64,000 nt of DNA, taken from contig NZ_JACEGD010000021.1 in assembly GCF_016031635.1 (NCBI RefSeq), positions 124,001-188,000 of the forward strand, written 5' to 3'. The notes under the pieces were generated by a model, which was not told the DNA's origin, ran no database searches, and saw only the letters and a program-made list of their open reading frames with translations. The translations under genes were made by a program, and so were the position numbers. The DNA is from Bradyrhizobium diversitatis. GTDB taxonomy: Bacteria; Pseudomonadota; Alphaproteobacteria; Rhizobiales; Xanthobacteraceae. Numbering within the stretch: the stretch's first letter is position 1; each line of letters starts with the position of its first letter. Below are positions 52,741 to 62,049 of the stretch, one piece after another.

Positions 52741-53580
52741 TCAGCCCTGCGACAAATCCCTGAAGCAGTGCCGCACCCACTCGATCGTCACGCGCGTCGC
52801 CGGATCGCGCTTCAGATGATTCTGGACCAGGAGCCAGACGTCGCGGCGTTTCGGCAGCAGCGTGGCGCGCAGGCTGCGGTCGGCGAGCAGCGGCCCGCAG
52901 CTGTGCTCGGGCAGCACGCCGATGGCCTGATGCGACTGGATCATGGTGCGGATGATGCGGATATTGTCGGTGATGCAGCGCACGTTGGTCAGCCGCTTCG
53001 CTCGCAAGAACTGCGCTTCCGGGATCGCGTCGAGCTCGTCGGGATAGATGCACGCGACCGGCTCGGCTCCGCTGCGGTCCGCGGGCTCGAAGAAATACAG
53101 CCTGACCTCGCCGAGCTTGGAGATGGTGAAGTCGCCCTTCTCCGGTTTGCGCAGGCGGATGGCGAGATCGGCCTGCCAGCGCGAGAACTTGACGTTGCCG
53201 CTGGAGGTGAGGAATTGCAGCGTCAGCCCCGGATGATCGCGCAGGAAGCTTGCCGCATGCGGCGCCAGCAGCTCTTCGGCGACCGCATTGGTCGAGGCGA
53301 TGCGCAGCCGGCCGACCGGGCCGGATTGAGTGTCCTTGATACGGTCGATCGCCGCCACATGCGCCGCCATCGCGCCGACATGCGCGAGCACCGCCTCGCA
53401 CTGGCGCGTCGGCCGCCGCACGCCATCCACCGCATCGAACAGCGGCACGCCGAGATCGCGCTGGATGCGCGCAAGCCTGCGGCCGACGGTGGTCTCGTCG
53501 ATGCGCAACCGCGCGCTGGCGCCGGCATAGGTGCCCTCGTCCCTGACCGCGGCGATGATGCGCAGATCGTCCCAGTTCAT
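52741..53580 (-). CDS. LysR-family transcriptional regulator
   Basis: This protein has 279 residues from MNWDDLRIIAAV (ATG at 53580). The winged helix-turn-helix covers about 1-62 (EGTYAGASARLRIDETTVGRRL), and the effector domain follows, with ADLAIRLRKPEKGDF near 146. A frame open to 53637 would add 19 residues and is less likely. It is divergent from an isochorismatase-like gene, with candidate operator dyads at 53611-53624 and 53642-53657 in between, so it probably controls that pair of genes. Confidence 0.92.
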   Translation of the reverse strand: MNWDDLRIIAAVRDEGTYAGASARLRIDETTVGRRLARIQRDLGVPLFDAVDGVRRPTRQCEAVLAHVGAMAAHVAAIDRIKDTQSGPVGRLRIASTNAVAEELLAPHAASFLRDHPGLTLQFLTSSGNVKFSRWQADLAIRLRKPEKGDFTISKLGEVRLYFFEPADRSGAEPVACIYPDELDAIPEAQFLRAKRLTNVRCITDNIRIIRTMIQSHQAIGVLPEHSCGPLLADRSLRATLLPKRRDVWLLVQNHLKRDPATRVTIEWVRHCFRDLSQG

Positions 53581-53610
53581 GAAGCTGAGCCTAGCAGGCA
53601 CGAATTTGTC

Positions 53611-53624
53611 CTGCAAATTTGCAG
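53611..53624. promoter_or_regulatory. Perfect palindrome, candidate LysR operator
   Basis: CTGCAAATTTGCAG is a perfect 14-bp palindrome in the 130-bp gap between divergent genes. A related imperfect dyad CCTGC-N6-GCAGG lies at 53642-53657, one and a half turns or more away. Two linked dyads in a LysR divergent promoter fit a recognition and activation site pair. Confidence 0.6.
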
Positions 53625-53710
53625 CCATATGCCGCAATATTCCTGCGCATTGGCAGGCTCCGGCTGCGCTAGTGTCGCCTCATCGACATTCCCCAGAAGG
53701 CCTCACCAGC

Positions 53711-54304
53711 ATGACCGCTCCAAAGACGCTGCTCGAACTCGCCGGCGCCGATCTCGATCCGCCCAAGCTCAACGAGGCCTGCCTCGTGCTGATCGACATC
53801 CAGAACGAATATTGCGCCGGTCCGCTGGCCCTGCCCGATGTGCAAGCGGCGATCGCTGCGGCTGCGCGCCTGCTCGCGCGCGCACGGGAAAGCGGAGCCG
53901 CGATCTTCCATGTCGCGCACAAGGGCCGCGCCGGCGGCCTGTTCGACCGCGAGGCCGCGCGCGGCGCGATCGTCGAGCGCCTGACGCCGCTCGCCAGCGA
54001 GCCCGTGATCGAGAAGGCGCTGCCGAATGCCTTCGCCGGCACCGATCTGCACGCCCGGTTGGCGGCGACCGGACTCAAGAACATCGTGCTGGCCGGCTTC
54101 ATGACCCACATGTGCGTCTCCTCGACCGCCCGCGCCGCGCTCGACCTCGGCCTGCGCACGACGATCGCGGCCGACGCCTGCGCCACCCGCGACCTGCCCG
54201 ACGGCCGCGGCGGCACGCTGGACGCCCGGACGATCCATCAGGTCGCGCTGGCCGAATTGTCGGACCGCTTCGCGATCATCGCGCAAGTCGAAGCACTGAC
54301 TTGA
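53711..54304 (+). CDS. Isochorismatase-family cysteine hydrolase
   Basis: This 197-residue protein has the catalytic triad of the family: Asp29 in VLIDIQNEY, Lys near 71 in AHKGRAGG, and Cys near 135 in THMCVSSTAR, with a nearby GGTLDARTIHQVALAELSDRF. Members hydrolyse amides or imides such as nicotinamide or N-carbamoyl compounds; the substrate here is unknown. Its stop overlaps the start of the GST gene (TGATGG at 54302-54307), so they are coupled, under likely control of the divergent LysR regulator. Confidence 0.92.
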   Translation: MTAPKTLLELAGADLDPPKLNEACLVLIDIQNEYCAGPLALPDVQAAIAAAARLLARARESGAAIFHVAHKGRAGGLFDREAARGAIVERLTPLASEPVIEKALPNAFAGTDLHARLAATGLKNIVLAGFMTHMCVSSTARAALDLGLRTTIAADACATRDLPDGRGGTLDARTIHQVALAELSDRFAIIAQVEALT

Positions 54305-54945
54305 TGGAGCGTGCGATGCTGCAGCTTTATTTCTTCCCGATGGCCTGCTCGCTCTCGAGCCGCATCGCGCTGATGGAGGCCGGTATCGAGGCGCAGTATC
54401 ACCTCGCCCATATCTGGACCAAGCAGGTCGTGAAAGACGGCAGCGATTTCCGCGACCTGTCGCCGAAGGGTGCGGTGCCGGTCCTGGTGCTGGAGAGCGG
54501 CGAACGGCTGACCGAGAGCGCAGCAGTGCTGCAATACATCGCCGATGTGAAGCCGGAGACGCGTCTTGCGCCGCCGCCCGGCGATTTCGATCGTTATCGT
54601 CTGCAGGAATGGCTGAGCTTCATCGGCGCCGAGATCCACAAGGCGTTCCTGTTTCCGACCTTCTGGTACAAGGACGACGGCTCGCTCGCCAAGCCGCGGG
54701 CACGGATCGCGCAGACATTGTCGGTGCCGGCAGCGCATCTGGCGGACCGCGAATTCCTCGTCGGCAACGGCTTCACCGTCGCGGATGCCCATCTCACCTG
54801 GGCCTTGCTGCTGCTCCGTCCCGCAGGGATCGACATCGCGCGATGGCCGTCGTTGTCGGCCTATCTCGAGCGGATGCAGGCGCGGCCGGCCGTGCGGGAC
54901 GCGATCGCGACTGAGATGTCGCTGCGCAAGGCGATGGCGGCGTGA
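54304..54945 (+). CDS. Glutathione S-transferase
   Basis: This 213-residue protein has an N-terminal thioredoxin-like domain (about 4-80) starting LQLYFFPMACSLSSRIALMEAG. The Ser and Cys near 15-20 resemble the active site of beta-class GSTs, and LSPKGAVPVLVLESGERLTESAAVLQYIA near 48-76 binds glutathione. The helical domain follows (about 90-205). It may conjugate or reduce an electrophile produced by or related to the hydrolase step. It overlaps the upstream gene by 1 bp at the start codon. Confidence 0.93.
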   Translation: MERAMLQLYFFPMACSLSSRIALMEAGIEAQYHLAHIWTKQVVKDGSDFRDLSPKGAVPVLVLESGERLTESAAVLQYIADVKPETRLAPPPGDFDRYRLQEWLSFIGAEIHKAFLFPTFWYKDDGSLAKPRARIAQTLSVPAAHLADREFLVGNGFTVADAHLTWALLLLRPAGIDIARWPSLSAYLERMQARPAVRDAIATEMSLRKAMAA

Positions 54946-54952
54946 GCGCGCC

Positions 54953-56140
54953 TCACTCCACCCGCGCCAGCACCGCGAGCTTGCGGATGCCCTTGTTGCG
55001 GTAGGCGTCGAGGAACGCGTAATAGTCCTTGAACGACACGCAGCCGTTGGAGTCGCCGTTCGGCCCGAGCATGAAGGTGTGCGCGAGCAGGCCGTCGCGG
55101 CCGTGGATCGCGCTCTCGCCGCCGATCGGGGTCAGGCGCAGCGCCGGCACGCCGTGGAACAGCGCCTCGCGCGGCTTCAGCGTGTAGATGTGCGGCGGCG
55201 TCACGCCGCGCATGCGGATTTTCGAGGAGCGCGGATCGTCGAGATTGGAGCCGAGGCCCGAATGCGCCTCGAGCTTGGTGCCGTCGGGCAGATACACGGT
55301 CTTGGCGGTGATGTCGTACACCGCCGTGTCGCGCTCATAGGGCGGCGCGCCGCCGAACATCGGATTCTGCTCTTTCGGCGCGATGGACGCGGTCACGCTG
55401 GCATCGGCCGAGGCGTAGGCGAGCAGCCCGCCGGACGGCTCGCGCTTGCCCCAGAGCTTTTCCACCATCGACTGGCGCGGTCCGGTGATCGACATTACCG
55501 CGGCCTTGGCGCGATCGGCGAACGACTTCGGCTGCGCCTCGGGCGCCGGCACGATCTGGGCCGGATCGGCCGAGGCCAGCTGCATCTGGGCATCCGGCGC
55601 GCGCCTGGTCTTGTCAGCGGTCTTGTCTGAGGTCTTGTCAGAGGTCTTGGCCGCCGGCTTCAGCGCGTCGGCGACCCTCGCGACCACGCTCTGCTTCGGG
55701 GCGTCCTTCGACGTCTCCTTGGCCAGCGCAACCTGGGTCGGGGGCGCTGCGCTCGCCGCATTCGACGGCACGCCTTGCGTCGCGGCCGCGGCAAAGCGCT
55801 CGTTGAACATCTCGCGCGAGATCGGAGCTGCGACCTGGAGCCGGTCGGGCAGCAGCGCGAAGGTTTCCCGGATGGCCTCGCCGGCCTCGCGCAGCACGAC
55901 CTTGGGCGCGCGCCTGACCACCGGCTCGTCGTAGCCGATGCTGCCGACGGTGGGGTAGACGCTCGCGCCGAGGATGTTGCTGTAGATGATCCAGCCGGCG
56001 CCCATCAGCACGCAGCCGATCGCCGCGGTGCCCAGCCAATTGGCCGTGGTCATTTTCCGGGAAGGCTTCCGAAGAGAATTCTTGCCAGGATTTTTGGACT
56101 TCCGTGCCGCGATGCTTTGCGCAGCGATACTCGTACTCAT
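54953..56140 (-). CDS. DUF2778 L,D-transpeptidase-like protein
   Basis: This 395-residue protein starts at ATG 56140. A basic N-terminus is followed by one transmembrane segment (about 36-54) and then a periplasmic part. Its middle (about 150-200) has a short Lys/Thr/Ser/Asp repeat (KTSDKTSDKTADKTRR). The C-terminal domain has HGRDG, then HTFMLGPNGDSNGCVSFKDY, with His near 344 and Cys near 367 in the SxGC context of YkuD-type L,D-transpeptidases. It likely cross-links or edits peptidoglycan. It is convergent with the GST gene. Confidence 0.88.
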   Translation of the reverse strand: MSTSIAAQSIAARKSKNPGKNSLRKPSRKMTTANWLGTAAIGCVLMGAGWIIYSNILGASVYPTVGSIGYDEPVVRRAPKVVLREAGEAIRETFALLPDRLQVAAPISREMFNERFAAAATQGVPSNAASAAPPTQVALAKETSKDAPKQSVVARVADALKPAAKTSDKTSDKTADKTRRAPDAQMQLASADPAQIVPAPEAQPKSFADRAKAAVMSITGPRQSMVEKLWGKREPSGGLLAYASADASVTASIAPKEQNPMFGGAPPYERDTAVYDITAKTVYLPDGTKLEAHSGLGSNLDDPRSSKIRMRGVTPPHIYTLKPREALFHGVPALRLTPIGGESAIHGRDGLLAHTFMLGPNGDSNGCVSFKDYYAFLDAYRNKGIRKLAVLARVE

Positions 56141-56674
56141 TCGCCTTGCGTCCAGGACGGTGTCACTCGGTCCCCCTTCAAAGTGCCGCTGGTCACGATC
56201 CGGGAACAGCATCTCGCAGAGGGTCGGAGCGTCATTAAGGCGACTTTTAGTTAAATGCAGATTAAGTTCGGGCGGATATGGGGCAACTCGTTAATGCTGT
56301 CCCGTTTTGAGAAAAATCCCGCAGAATTACGGACTTAGACGCATCTGTTAACCATGTTTCTCGACCGGCTCACGTCGGTTCTTCGACGCTTGCGGCCGCA
56401 CCCACGAGACATTCAACAACGTCATTTTCGTGGTCGCCAACTGGCCGTGACCGTAGCGCGGAAGCGTTGCGCGAGGCTGGTGGGCTGGGCGTCCGTCGGG
56501 CCCTGCGCCCTCACGCGGCACGGCGCCGTGACCGAAAGTTGATCACGTCGGTTCTGGTAATCGCCGCCGCGAGAAAGTAGCTCCTACCTCGGCACTTTTC
56601 AGCAGCCTCTGCGCGTCATACGGTACCGTATCGATTTGCCCTGAACTGTGCCGTGCACGCAAACGGAGGCTGGC
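56141..56674. other. Non-coding interval, promoter region
   Basis: About 530 bp between the divergent DUF2778 and FecR genes. It is AT-richer than its neighbours in 56220-56360, with TTTTAGTTAAAT and GTTAACC words, consistent with promoters for both genes. A 62-residue open frame at 56354-56542 has no family support. I find no repeat, RNA or other feature. Confidence 0.5.
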
Positions 56675-57214
56675 ATGAGAGGGATCGCGCGCGCCGGGTT
56701 TTTCGCCCTGGCGGGGTCGTTTCTGTTGATTGGATCTGCGACTGCGCAGCCTGGTGCCAATTTGGGCTGTAGGGCATCGCCGTCGGCTGCCGGGACGCAG
56801 ACCTGGCGCTGCGACAACGGCATCACCATCGTTGCGGAAAATGGTGCCAGATTTGAACTTAAGGACGCCAACCGCGACGGACATATAGACTCGGTGGAGT
56901 TGAGCAGCAAAGCCCTGCTGGTCGAGGTGCCCCGGAAGCCGCGGGGCAATCCGTTCAAGGTACTGACGCCGCAAGCGATCGCCGCGGTGCGCGGCACGAA
57001 ATGGGCGGTCGATGTCGCTGACGCCAAGACCTCCGACGCCAAGACCTCCGTGTTCGTCGCCGACGGCCGGGTCGGCGTGACCCGAAGGGCTCGTGGGCGC
57101 GGCGTCGTGCTTGGACCCGGCGAAGGCGTCGATGTCGAGGCAACCGGCCCGTTGACCGTCAAGACCTGGGGCCAGCCGCGCGTCGACGCGCTCATGGCGA
57201 GACTCGGGCAATAA
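56675..57214 (+). CDS. FecR-domain protein with signal peptide
   Basis: This protein has 179 residues from ATG 56675, with GGAGG upstream. A signal peptide (about 1-25, ending SATAQ) leads to a periplasmic part with FecR-like segments KVLTPQAIAAVRGTKWAVDV near 97-116 and VFVADGRVGVTRR near 126-138. The tandem DAKTS-DAKTS (116-126 or so) comes from a 15-bp duplication. FecR domains sense periplasmic state. It sits 30 bp ahead of a CHASE2-cyclase gene, so the two may form a sensor unit. Confidence 0.85.
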   Translation: MRGIARAGFFALAGSFLLIGSATAQPGANLGCRASPSAAGTQTWRCDNGITIVAENGARFELKDANRDGHIDSVELSSKALLVEVPRKPRGNPFKVLTPQAIAAVRGTKWAVDVADAKTSDAKTSVFVADGRVGVTRRARGRGVVLGPGEGVDVEATGPLTVKTWGQPRVDALMARLGQ

Positions 57215-57244
57215 GACCGGGTCAACAACACTCGCCCACGAAAT

Positions 57245-59164
57245 TTGGACGATAGAAGATTGCAGAACGAGCGCATGCGCAACCGACGCGTTCAGATCCT
57301 GGTGGCACTCGTCCTCACCGCGCTGTGGGGCGCGGGCATCTTTGCCGCGCACGCCAACGGCCGTCTGCGTTTTCTCGACCGCCTCGAAGCCACGCTGACG
57401 GATTGGCGGACGCAAGCCCGCGGCGTGCGGCGTCCACCCGACCTCGTCACCATCGTCGCGATCGACGACACCGTGGTGAAGCGCGGCGGCAGCTATCCGC
57501 TGCCGCGCGCCGATCTCGCCCGTGTCGTCGACACCATCGTGCAGTTCAAGCCGAAGGTCATCGGGATTGATCTCCTGCTCGTCGACCGCAGCGCTGCGAT
57601 CGGCGATGCCACGCTCGCCAGCACCCTCGCCACCGGTCCCATGGTGCTCGCCGCCGCGGCGATCTTCCCCTCCGCCAGCGAAACCGTGGATCCGAGCAGC
57701 GAAGGTCCCCTCGCCGCTCTGCCGCAGGCCGAGCGCTTCCTGCGGCCGTTGCCCGCGTTCGCCGAACACGCCGAGGTCGGCGTCGTCAACGTCGCGACGG
57801 GACAATCGGGCTCACCGCTATCGGTGCCGATGCTGTTCCGGACGCGCGACAAGGTCGAGCTGTCCTTCCCCTTGCGCGTCGCAGCCCGCGCGCTCGACCA
57901 GCCGCTGACGGTCGCGCCGGACCATCTCATGCTGGGCGATCGCGCGGTACCGACCGACGGCGATCTGGCGTTGCCGATCACCTATTACGGCCCGCGCCGC
58001 ACGATCCGTACCGTCAGCGCACAGAGCATTTTCGACGGCACGCTCGATCGCGCGGCGATCGAGAACCGGATCGTCGTGATCGGCGCCTCGGTCGCCGGCG
58101 GCGGCGACTTCTATCCGACGCCCTTCGATTCCCTGATGCCCGGGGTCGAGGTGGTCTCGACCGCGATCACGCATCTCGTCGCCGGCGACGCCATGGTGCG
58201 CGACCGCAGGGTCCGCATTGCCGACGCGCTCACTGCGATCCTGCTGCCGATGCTGCTGGTCGGGCTGCTCGCCTGGCGGCGCAGCGCGCTGGGCATCATG
58301 ACGGCGGCCGCGGTGATGATCGCCTGGGCCGGGGTCAACCTGTTCGCGTTCACGCACGGTGTCTGGCTGAACGCCGCAACCACGCTCGCCGCGGCAATGC
58401 CGCCGGTTGCGGTCTTTGCCGGCGTGCAGCTGTGGGCCGGGGGCCGCCGCACGCAATATTTTGCCGCCAAGAGCCGGTCGCTTGCGCAATTCCAGGCTCC
58501 GGCGCTGCAGGAGTGGCTGGCGCGAGATCCGAACTTCCTGTCGAAGCCGGTCCGGCAGGACGCAGCCGTGGTCTTCGTCGATCTCTCCGGCTTCACCGGA
58601 CTGAGCGAGCGAATTGATCCGAACGAACTCAGGACTCTCCTGAAGGCGTTTCATGCACTGATCGACAAGGCGGCGATCGACTATGACGGCATGATCACCG
58701 GCTTTCTCGGCGACGGCGCCATGATCCTGTTCGGGCTGCCGCGCGCGATGCCCGACGACGCGGCGCGCGCGCTGAAATGCGCGATCGATCTGCATCGCAG
58801 CCTCGAACGCTGGATCGCTTCGCTGCCGCCGGCGATCGCAGGTCAGCTCGGTTTCAAGATCGGCGCGCATTGCGGCCCGATCGTCGCATCCCGGCTCGGC
58901 GAAAGCCATCAGCACATCACGGCGACAGGCGACACCGTCAATGTCGCAAGCCGTCTGATGGAGATCGCCGCCCAGAATGATGCGCAGCTCGCGCTGAGCG
59001 ATACGCTGCTCGACACGGCCGATTTCAGCGGCGCTCCCGACGGCGTCCTGTCCGGGCCCCTGCTCGCCCAGGTCCGCGGCCGCTCCGGCATCGTGACGGT
59101 CTGGTTCTGGCGCGACCGGGATGGGCCGGGTCAGCCTTCGACCAGGGCCGAAATGATCGGCTGA
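57245..59164 (+). CDS. CHASE2-domain adenylate/guanylate cyclase
   Basis: This 639-residue protein starts at TTG 57245 (ATG at 57275 gives 629). An N-terminal transmembrane segment (about 18-36) precedes an extracellular CHASE2 domain (about 45-320; VTIVAIDDTVVKRGG, KVIGIDLLL). Three transmembrane helices (about 330-410) come next, then a class III cyclase domain (about 438-600) with VVFVDLSGFTGLSERID near 440-456 and GDGAMILFG near 485-493; the two Asp residues are metal ligands. It would make cyclic AMP or GMP in response to a periplasmic signal, likely through the FecR protein encoded just upstream. Confidence 0.93.
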   Translation: MDDRRLQNERMRNRRVQILVALVLTALWGAGIFAAHANGRLRFLDRLEATLTDWRTQARGVRRPPDLVTIVAIDDTVVKRGGSYPLPRADLARVVDTIVQFKPKVIGIDLLLVDRSAAIGDATLASTLATGPMVLAAAAIFPSASETVDPSSEGPLAALPQAERFLRPLPAFAEHAEVGVVNVATGQSGSPLSVPMLFRTRDKVELSFPLRVAARALDQPLTVAPDHLMLGDRAVPTDGDLALPITYYGPRRTIRTVSAQSIFDGTLDRAAIENRIVVIGASVAGGGDFYPTPFDSLMPGVEVVSTAITHLVAGDAMVRDRRVRIADALTAILLPMLLVGLLAWRRSALGIMTAAAVMIAWAGVNLFAFTHGVWLNAATTLAAAMPPVAVFAGVQLWAGGRRTQYFAAKSRSLAQFQAPALQEWLARDPNFLSKPVRQDAAVVFVDLSGFTGLSERIDPNELRTLLKAFHALIDKAAIDYDGMITGFLGDGAMILFGLPRAMPDDAARALKCAIDLHRSLERWIASLPPAIAGQLGFKIGAHCGPIVASRLGESHQHITATGDTVNVASRLMEIAAQNDAQLALSDTLLDTADFSGAPDGVLSGPLLAQVRGRSGIVTVWFWRDRDGPGQPSTRAEMIG

Positions 59165-59170
59165 GGCCCG

Positions 59171-60670
59171 CTACCGCGCTTCCGGCGGCGGCGAGCGATC
59201 CAGCAGCTCGCCCTTGGCGCCCTCGAGCAGGTCGATGCCATAGGTCTCGACCACGAGCGGCCCGCGCTTACGCTGCAATTGTGCGATCTGCGTCACCTGC
59301 GCAAAGAGAGCATCGAGGGCGGGATGGCCTCCGCGCAGCTCGTCGACATAGAGCAGCTTGCCGGCGAGCAGCCTGGGATCGGGTTCGGGCATGTTGACCC
59401 AGCGGATGCGCTGGCTCTGCTGCGCAACGCAGGTGCCGCGCGGCAGATAGAACGCGAGCCAGCCCGTGGTGCCGTAGTCCTGCGCCAGCACACAGGTCGC
59501 ACCACTGCGTGCGCGCACCGTTTCGATCTCGGCGGCAAGCTCGCGCCAGCCGACGCCGACGCTGCGCACCGTGGCATCGCGGCGATATCCGGACAGCCAG
59601 CCGGTATTGGCCTGCACGATCAGAGCTGCAAACATCACGATGCCCGTTGGCGCCGCCCAGCGCAGGCAGAAATCGACCAGGCGCCGCTGGCGAGGCTTCC
59701 ACTGCACGAGGTTGGCGGCGGCCGCCGCGGCGATGACGAAAGGCGGATAGACCGGCGCGAACCAGTTGGCTTCGACGCGGGCATGCAGCGAATGCCAGAC
59801 GAAGTAGACGACGATGGTCCAGAACATCGTCTCGATCAGCACGCGCGAGGCCAGCGCGCCGGCGCGCCGCCAGGTCAGCGCGTGCAGCCCCATCGCGCCG
59901 AGGATGAAGACCAGCGGCGTCGCGAACGCGATCTGGGTCGGGATCAGCTCGGCAATGAAGACGGGGCGGAAGTCCTCGATCCTGGCGCGGCCGAGCTGCT
60001 TTGCGAACGAGACCCATTGATGGTCCGCATTCCACAGGATCACCGGCGAGAACAGCGCCAAGGCAACAAGGCCGCCGAGATAGGGCCAGGGCGAGAGAAA
60101 CCAGCGCCTCAGCTTCGGCACGGAAGCGAGCCAGATCAGGATCGCCGGCCCAAAGAACATCGCGGTATATTTCGACAGCAGTGCCGCGCCGACCGCCGCG
60201 CCGACCGCGAGCCACCAGGCGCCCCGGCCGGTCTCCAGCACCTTGGCGAGGAAGAACAGCACGAAGCTGGAGGCGACCAGCAGCGGCGCATCGGGCGTGA
60301 CGATCAGCGTGCCGACGGAAGCCAGCAGCGTCACGTTGAGCAGGATGGCGCTGGTCGCGGCCACGCGCACCCCGCCGAACAGCATCGCGGCAGAGCGATA
60401 GACCGCATAGCTCATCGGCAGCGCCAGCAGGATCGAGACGAGGCGGACGCCGAACTCGGTATCGCCGGCAATCATGGTGCCGGCGCGGATCACATAGGCG
60501 ACCATCGGCGGATGGTCGTAGTAACCGCCCGCCAGATTCTTCGACCACATCCAGTAATAGGCTTCGTCGAACGTGATCGGCGTGAATGCGGCCGCAACGA
60601 GCCGCAATCCGACCAGCGCGAGAATCAGCAGCGCGGTGTTGCGGACGATCCGCGCGTCGGCCCCGCTCAT
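59171..60670 (-). CDS. GT39-type (ArnT-like) membrane glycosyltransferase
   Basis: This 499-residue integral membrane protein has about 11-12 hydrophobic segments. The first loop carries the acidic pair DEAYYWMWSKN near 35-45 and YYDHPPMVAYVI near 51-62, the standard GT-C signature. GTLIVTPDAPLL near 119-130 is also typical. Such enzymes transfer a sugar from a polyprenyl-phosphate carrier. It lies 6 bp downstream of a GT2-GtrA gene, which can make the lipid-linked sugar, so the two should act together on the cell envelope. Confidence 0.92.
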   Translation of the reverse strand: MSGADARIVRNTALLILALVGLRLVAAAFTPITFDEAYYWMWSKNLAGGYYDHPPMVAYVIRAGTMIAGDTEFGVRLVSILLALPMSYAVYRSAAMLFGGVRVAATSAILLNVTLLASVGTLIVTPDAPLLVASSFVLFFLAKVLETGRGAWWLAVGAAVGAALLSKYTAMFFGPAILIWLASVPKLRRWFLSPWPYLGGLVALALFSPVILWNADHQWVSFAKQLGRARIEDFRPVFIAELIPTQIAFATPLVFILGAMGLHALTWRRAGALASRVLIETMFWTIVVYFVWHSLHARVEANWFAPVYPPFVIAAAAAANLVQWKPRQRRLVDFCLRWAAPTGIVMFAALIVQANTGWLSGYRRDATVRSVGVGWRELAAEIETVRARSGATCVLAQDYGTTGWLAFYLPRGTCVAQQSQRIRWVNMPEPDPRLLAGKLLYVDELRGGHPALDALFAQVTQIAQLQRKRGPLVVETYGIDLLEGAKGELLDRSPPPEAR

Positions 60671-60676
60671 GGCGTG

Positions 60677-61810
60677 CTATTTCTTGCGCCAGACGAACAG
60701 TCCGGACATCGCGTAGTTCCACACCACGCCCATCAGCGCGCCGGCCATGCCGGCCAGCCACCAGATCGGCTCCTGATCGTACACCGAGAAGGCAACGCCG
60801 ACATTGGCGAGCAGGCCGACGCTGCATACGATGTAGAAGGCGATGAGGCCGCGCAGCAGCGCAAAGCCCTTCAGCCGCTGGTCGCGATAGGTGAGGAAGT
60901 TGTTGAGGATGAAATTGCTGGTCATGGCGACGATGGCGCCGGCGGCCTGCGCCTCCGCGAACGGCGCGTTGAACAGCTGAAGCGCGATGAACAACGTGGT
61001 CAAGTGCACCACGAGGCCGATGCCGCCGACCATGGCGAACAGGATGAAGCGCAGCGAGACGATGTCGTTGGTCAGCTTGGCCAGCACGAGACCCAGGAAG
61101 TCGAGTGCGACCATGGAATCGAGCTTGCTCTCGCCGTGCTGGCGGGCGCCGAAAGTGTAGGGGATCTCGACGGCGCGCAAGCTGCCGTGCGCGCTCGCGA
61201 CGACGTCGAGCAGGATCTTGAAGCCGTGCACGGACAGCTTCGGCGCGAGCTGTTCGAACCGGTCGCGGCGGATCATGAAGAAGCCGCTCATGGGATCGGC
61301 GATTTCGACCCGCAGCATCTTCCTGGCAACCTCGGTCGCGAGCGCACTGGCTCCGGCGCGCTGCTTGTCGAAGCCTTCGCTCTTGTAGCCCTCGATGTAG
61401 CGGCTGCCGACGACGAGGTCGGCCTGATCGCTGGCGAGGAGCAGCAGCATCTTCGGCAGCTGCGTCTCGTCGTGCTGGAGGTCGGCATCGATCACGGCCA
61501 CATAGGGAGCGCTCGAGGCGAGGATGCCCTCGATGCAGGCGCCCGACAGGCCGCGACGGCCGATGCGGCGGACACAGCGCACGCGGCTGTCGCGCTGCGC
61601 CAGCGCGCGCACGACGTCCCAGGTGCCGTCGGGCGAGTTGTCGTCGACGAACACGACTTCCCACGCGATATTGGCGAGCGTCGCCTCCAACCGCCGGTAC
61701 AGCACCGTGACGTTGTCGCGCTCGTTGAAGGTCGGGACGATGACCGACAGTTCCGGCCCCTCTTGAGCCTGCGGCGGGATGTCGGCGCCGGGTCTGATCG
61801 CTTCGTTCAT
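60677..61810 (-). CDS. GT2 glycosyltransferase with GtrA domain (DPM1-like)
   Basis: This 377-residue protein has an N-terminal GT2 domain (about 20-235) with LSVIVPTFNERDNV near 21-34, VFVDDNSPDGTWDVV near 53-67 and the DAD motif YVAVIDADLQHDE near 101-113, as in dolichyl- or polyprenyl-phosphate mannosyltransferases. A C-terminal GtrA domain (about 255-370) has four transmembrane helices (FILFAMVGGIGLVVHL). It would charge undecaprenyl phosphate with a hexose for the GT39 enzyme encoded just downstream. Confidence 0.93.
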   Translation of the reverse strand: MNEAIRPGADIPPQAQEGPELSVIVPTFNERDNVTVLYRRLEATLANIAWEVVFVDDNSPDGTWDVVRALAQRDSRVRCVRRIGRRGLSGACIEGILASSAPYVAVIDADLQHDETQLPKMLLLLASDQADLVVGSRYIEGYKSEGFDKQRAGASALATEVARKMLRVEIADPMSGFFMIRRDRFEQLAPKLSVHGFKILLDVVASAHGSLRAVEIPYTFGARQHGESKLDSMVALDFLGLVLAKLTNDIVSLRFILFAMVGGIGLVVHLTTLFIALQLFNAPFAEAQAAGAIVAMTSNFILNNFLTYRDQRLKGFALLRGLIAFYIVCSVGLLANVGVAFSVYDQEPIWWLAGMAGALMGVVWNYAMSGLFVWRKK

Positions 61811-62049
61811 GACGGCAGCGTATATCCGCCGCGTCCTGCGCTGCCAAGCCGGGGTCTCTGGGGAACGGCCGAAAAGGGGCCCTAAAATGCCAACGACCCC
61901 GGAACGGCGGACCGCGCGTACATCCGGCGCAGGCCTGAGCTATTCCAAGGTCGTCCCAGCGACGGAGCTCTTCGCTCAACGTCGCCGTTACAAGCTAGAT
62001 GGGGACGGCAGAAGCGCTTCGCAAGGGGCAGAAAGCTCGTTTTCCTGCT

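Noticed and set aside
56354..56542. A 62-residue frame between the DUF2778 and FecR genes
   Set aside because: Basic, low-complexity translation with no ribosome-binding site or family signal, in a promoter-like gap.
59279..61885. An 868-residue plus-strand open frame opposite the glycosyltransferase genes
   Set aside because: Antisense to the GT39 and GT2-GtrA genes, with low-complexity composition rich in Arg, Gly, His and Asp, no ribosome-binding site and no recognisable domain.
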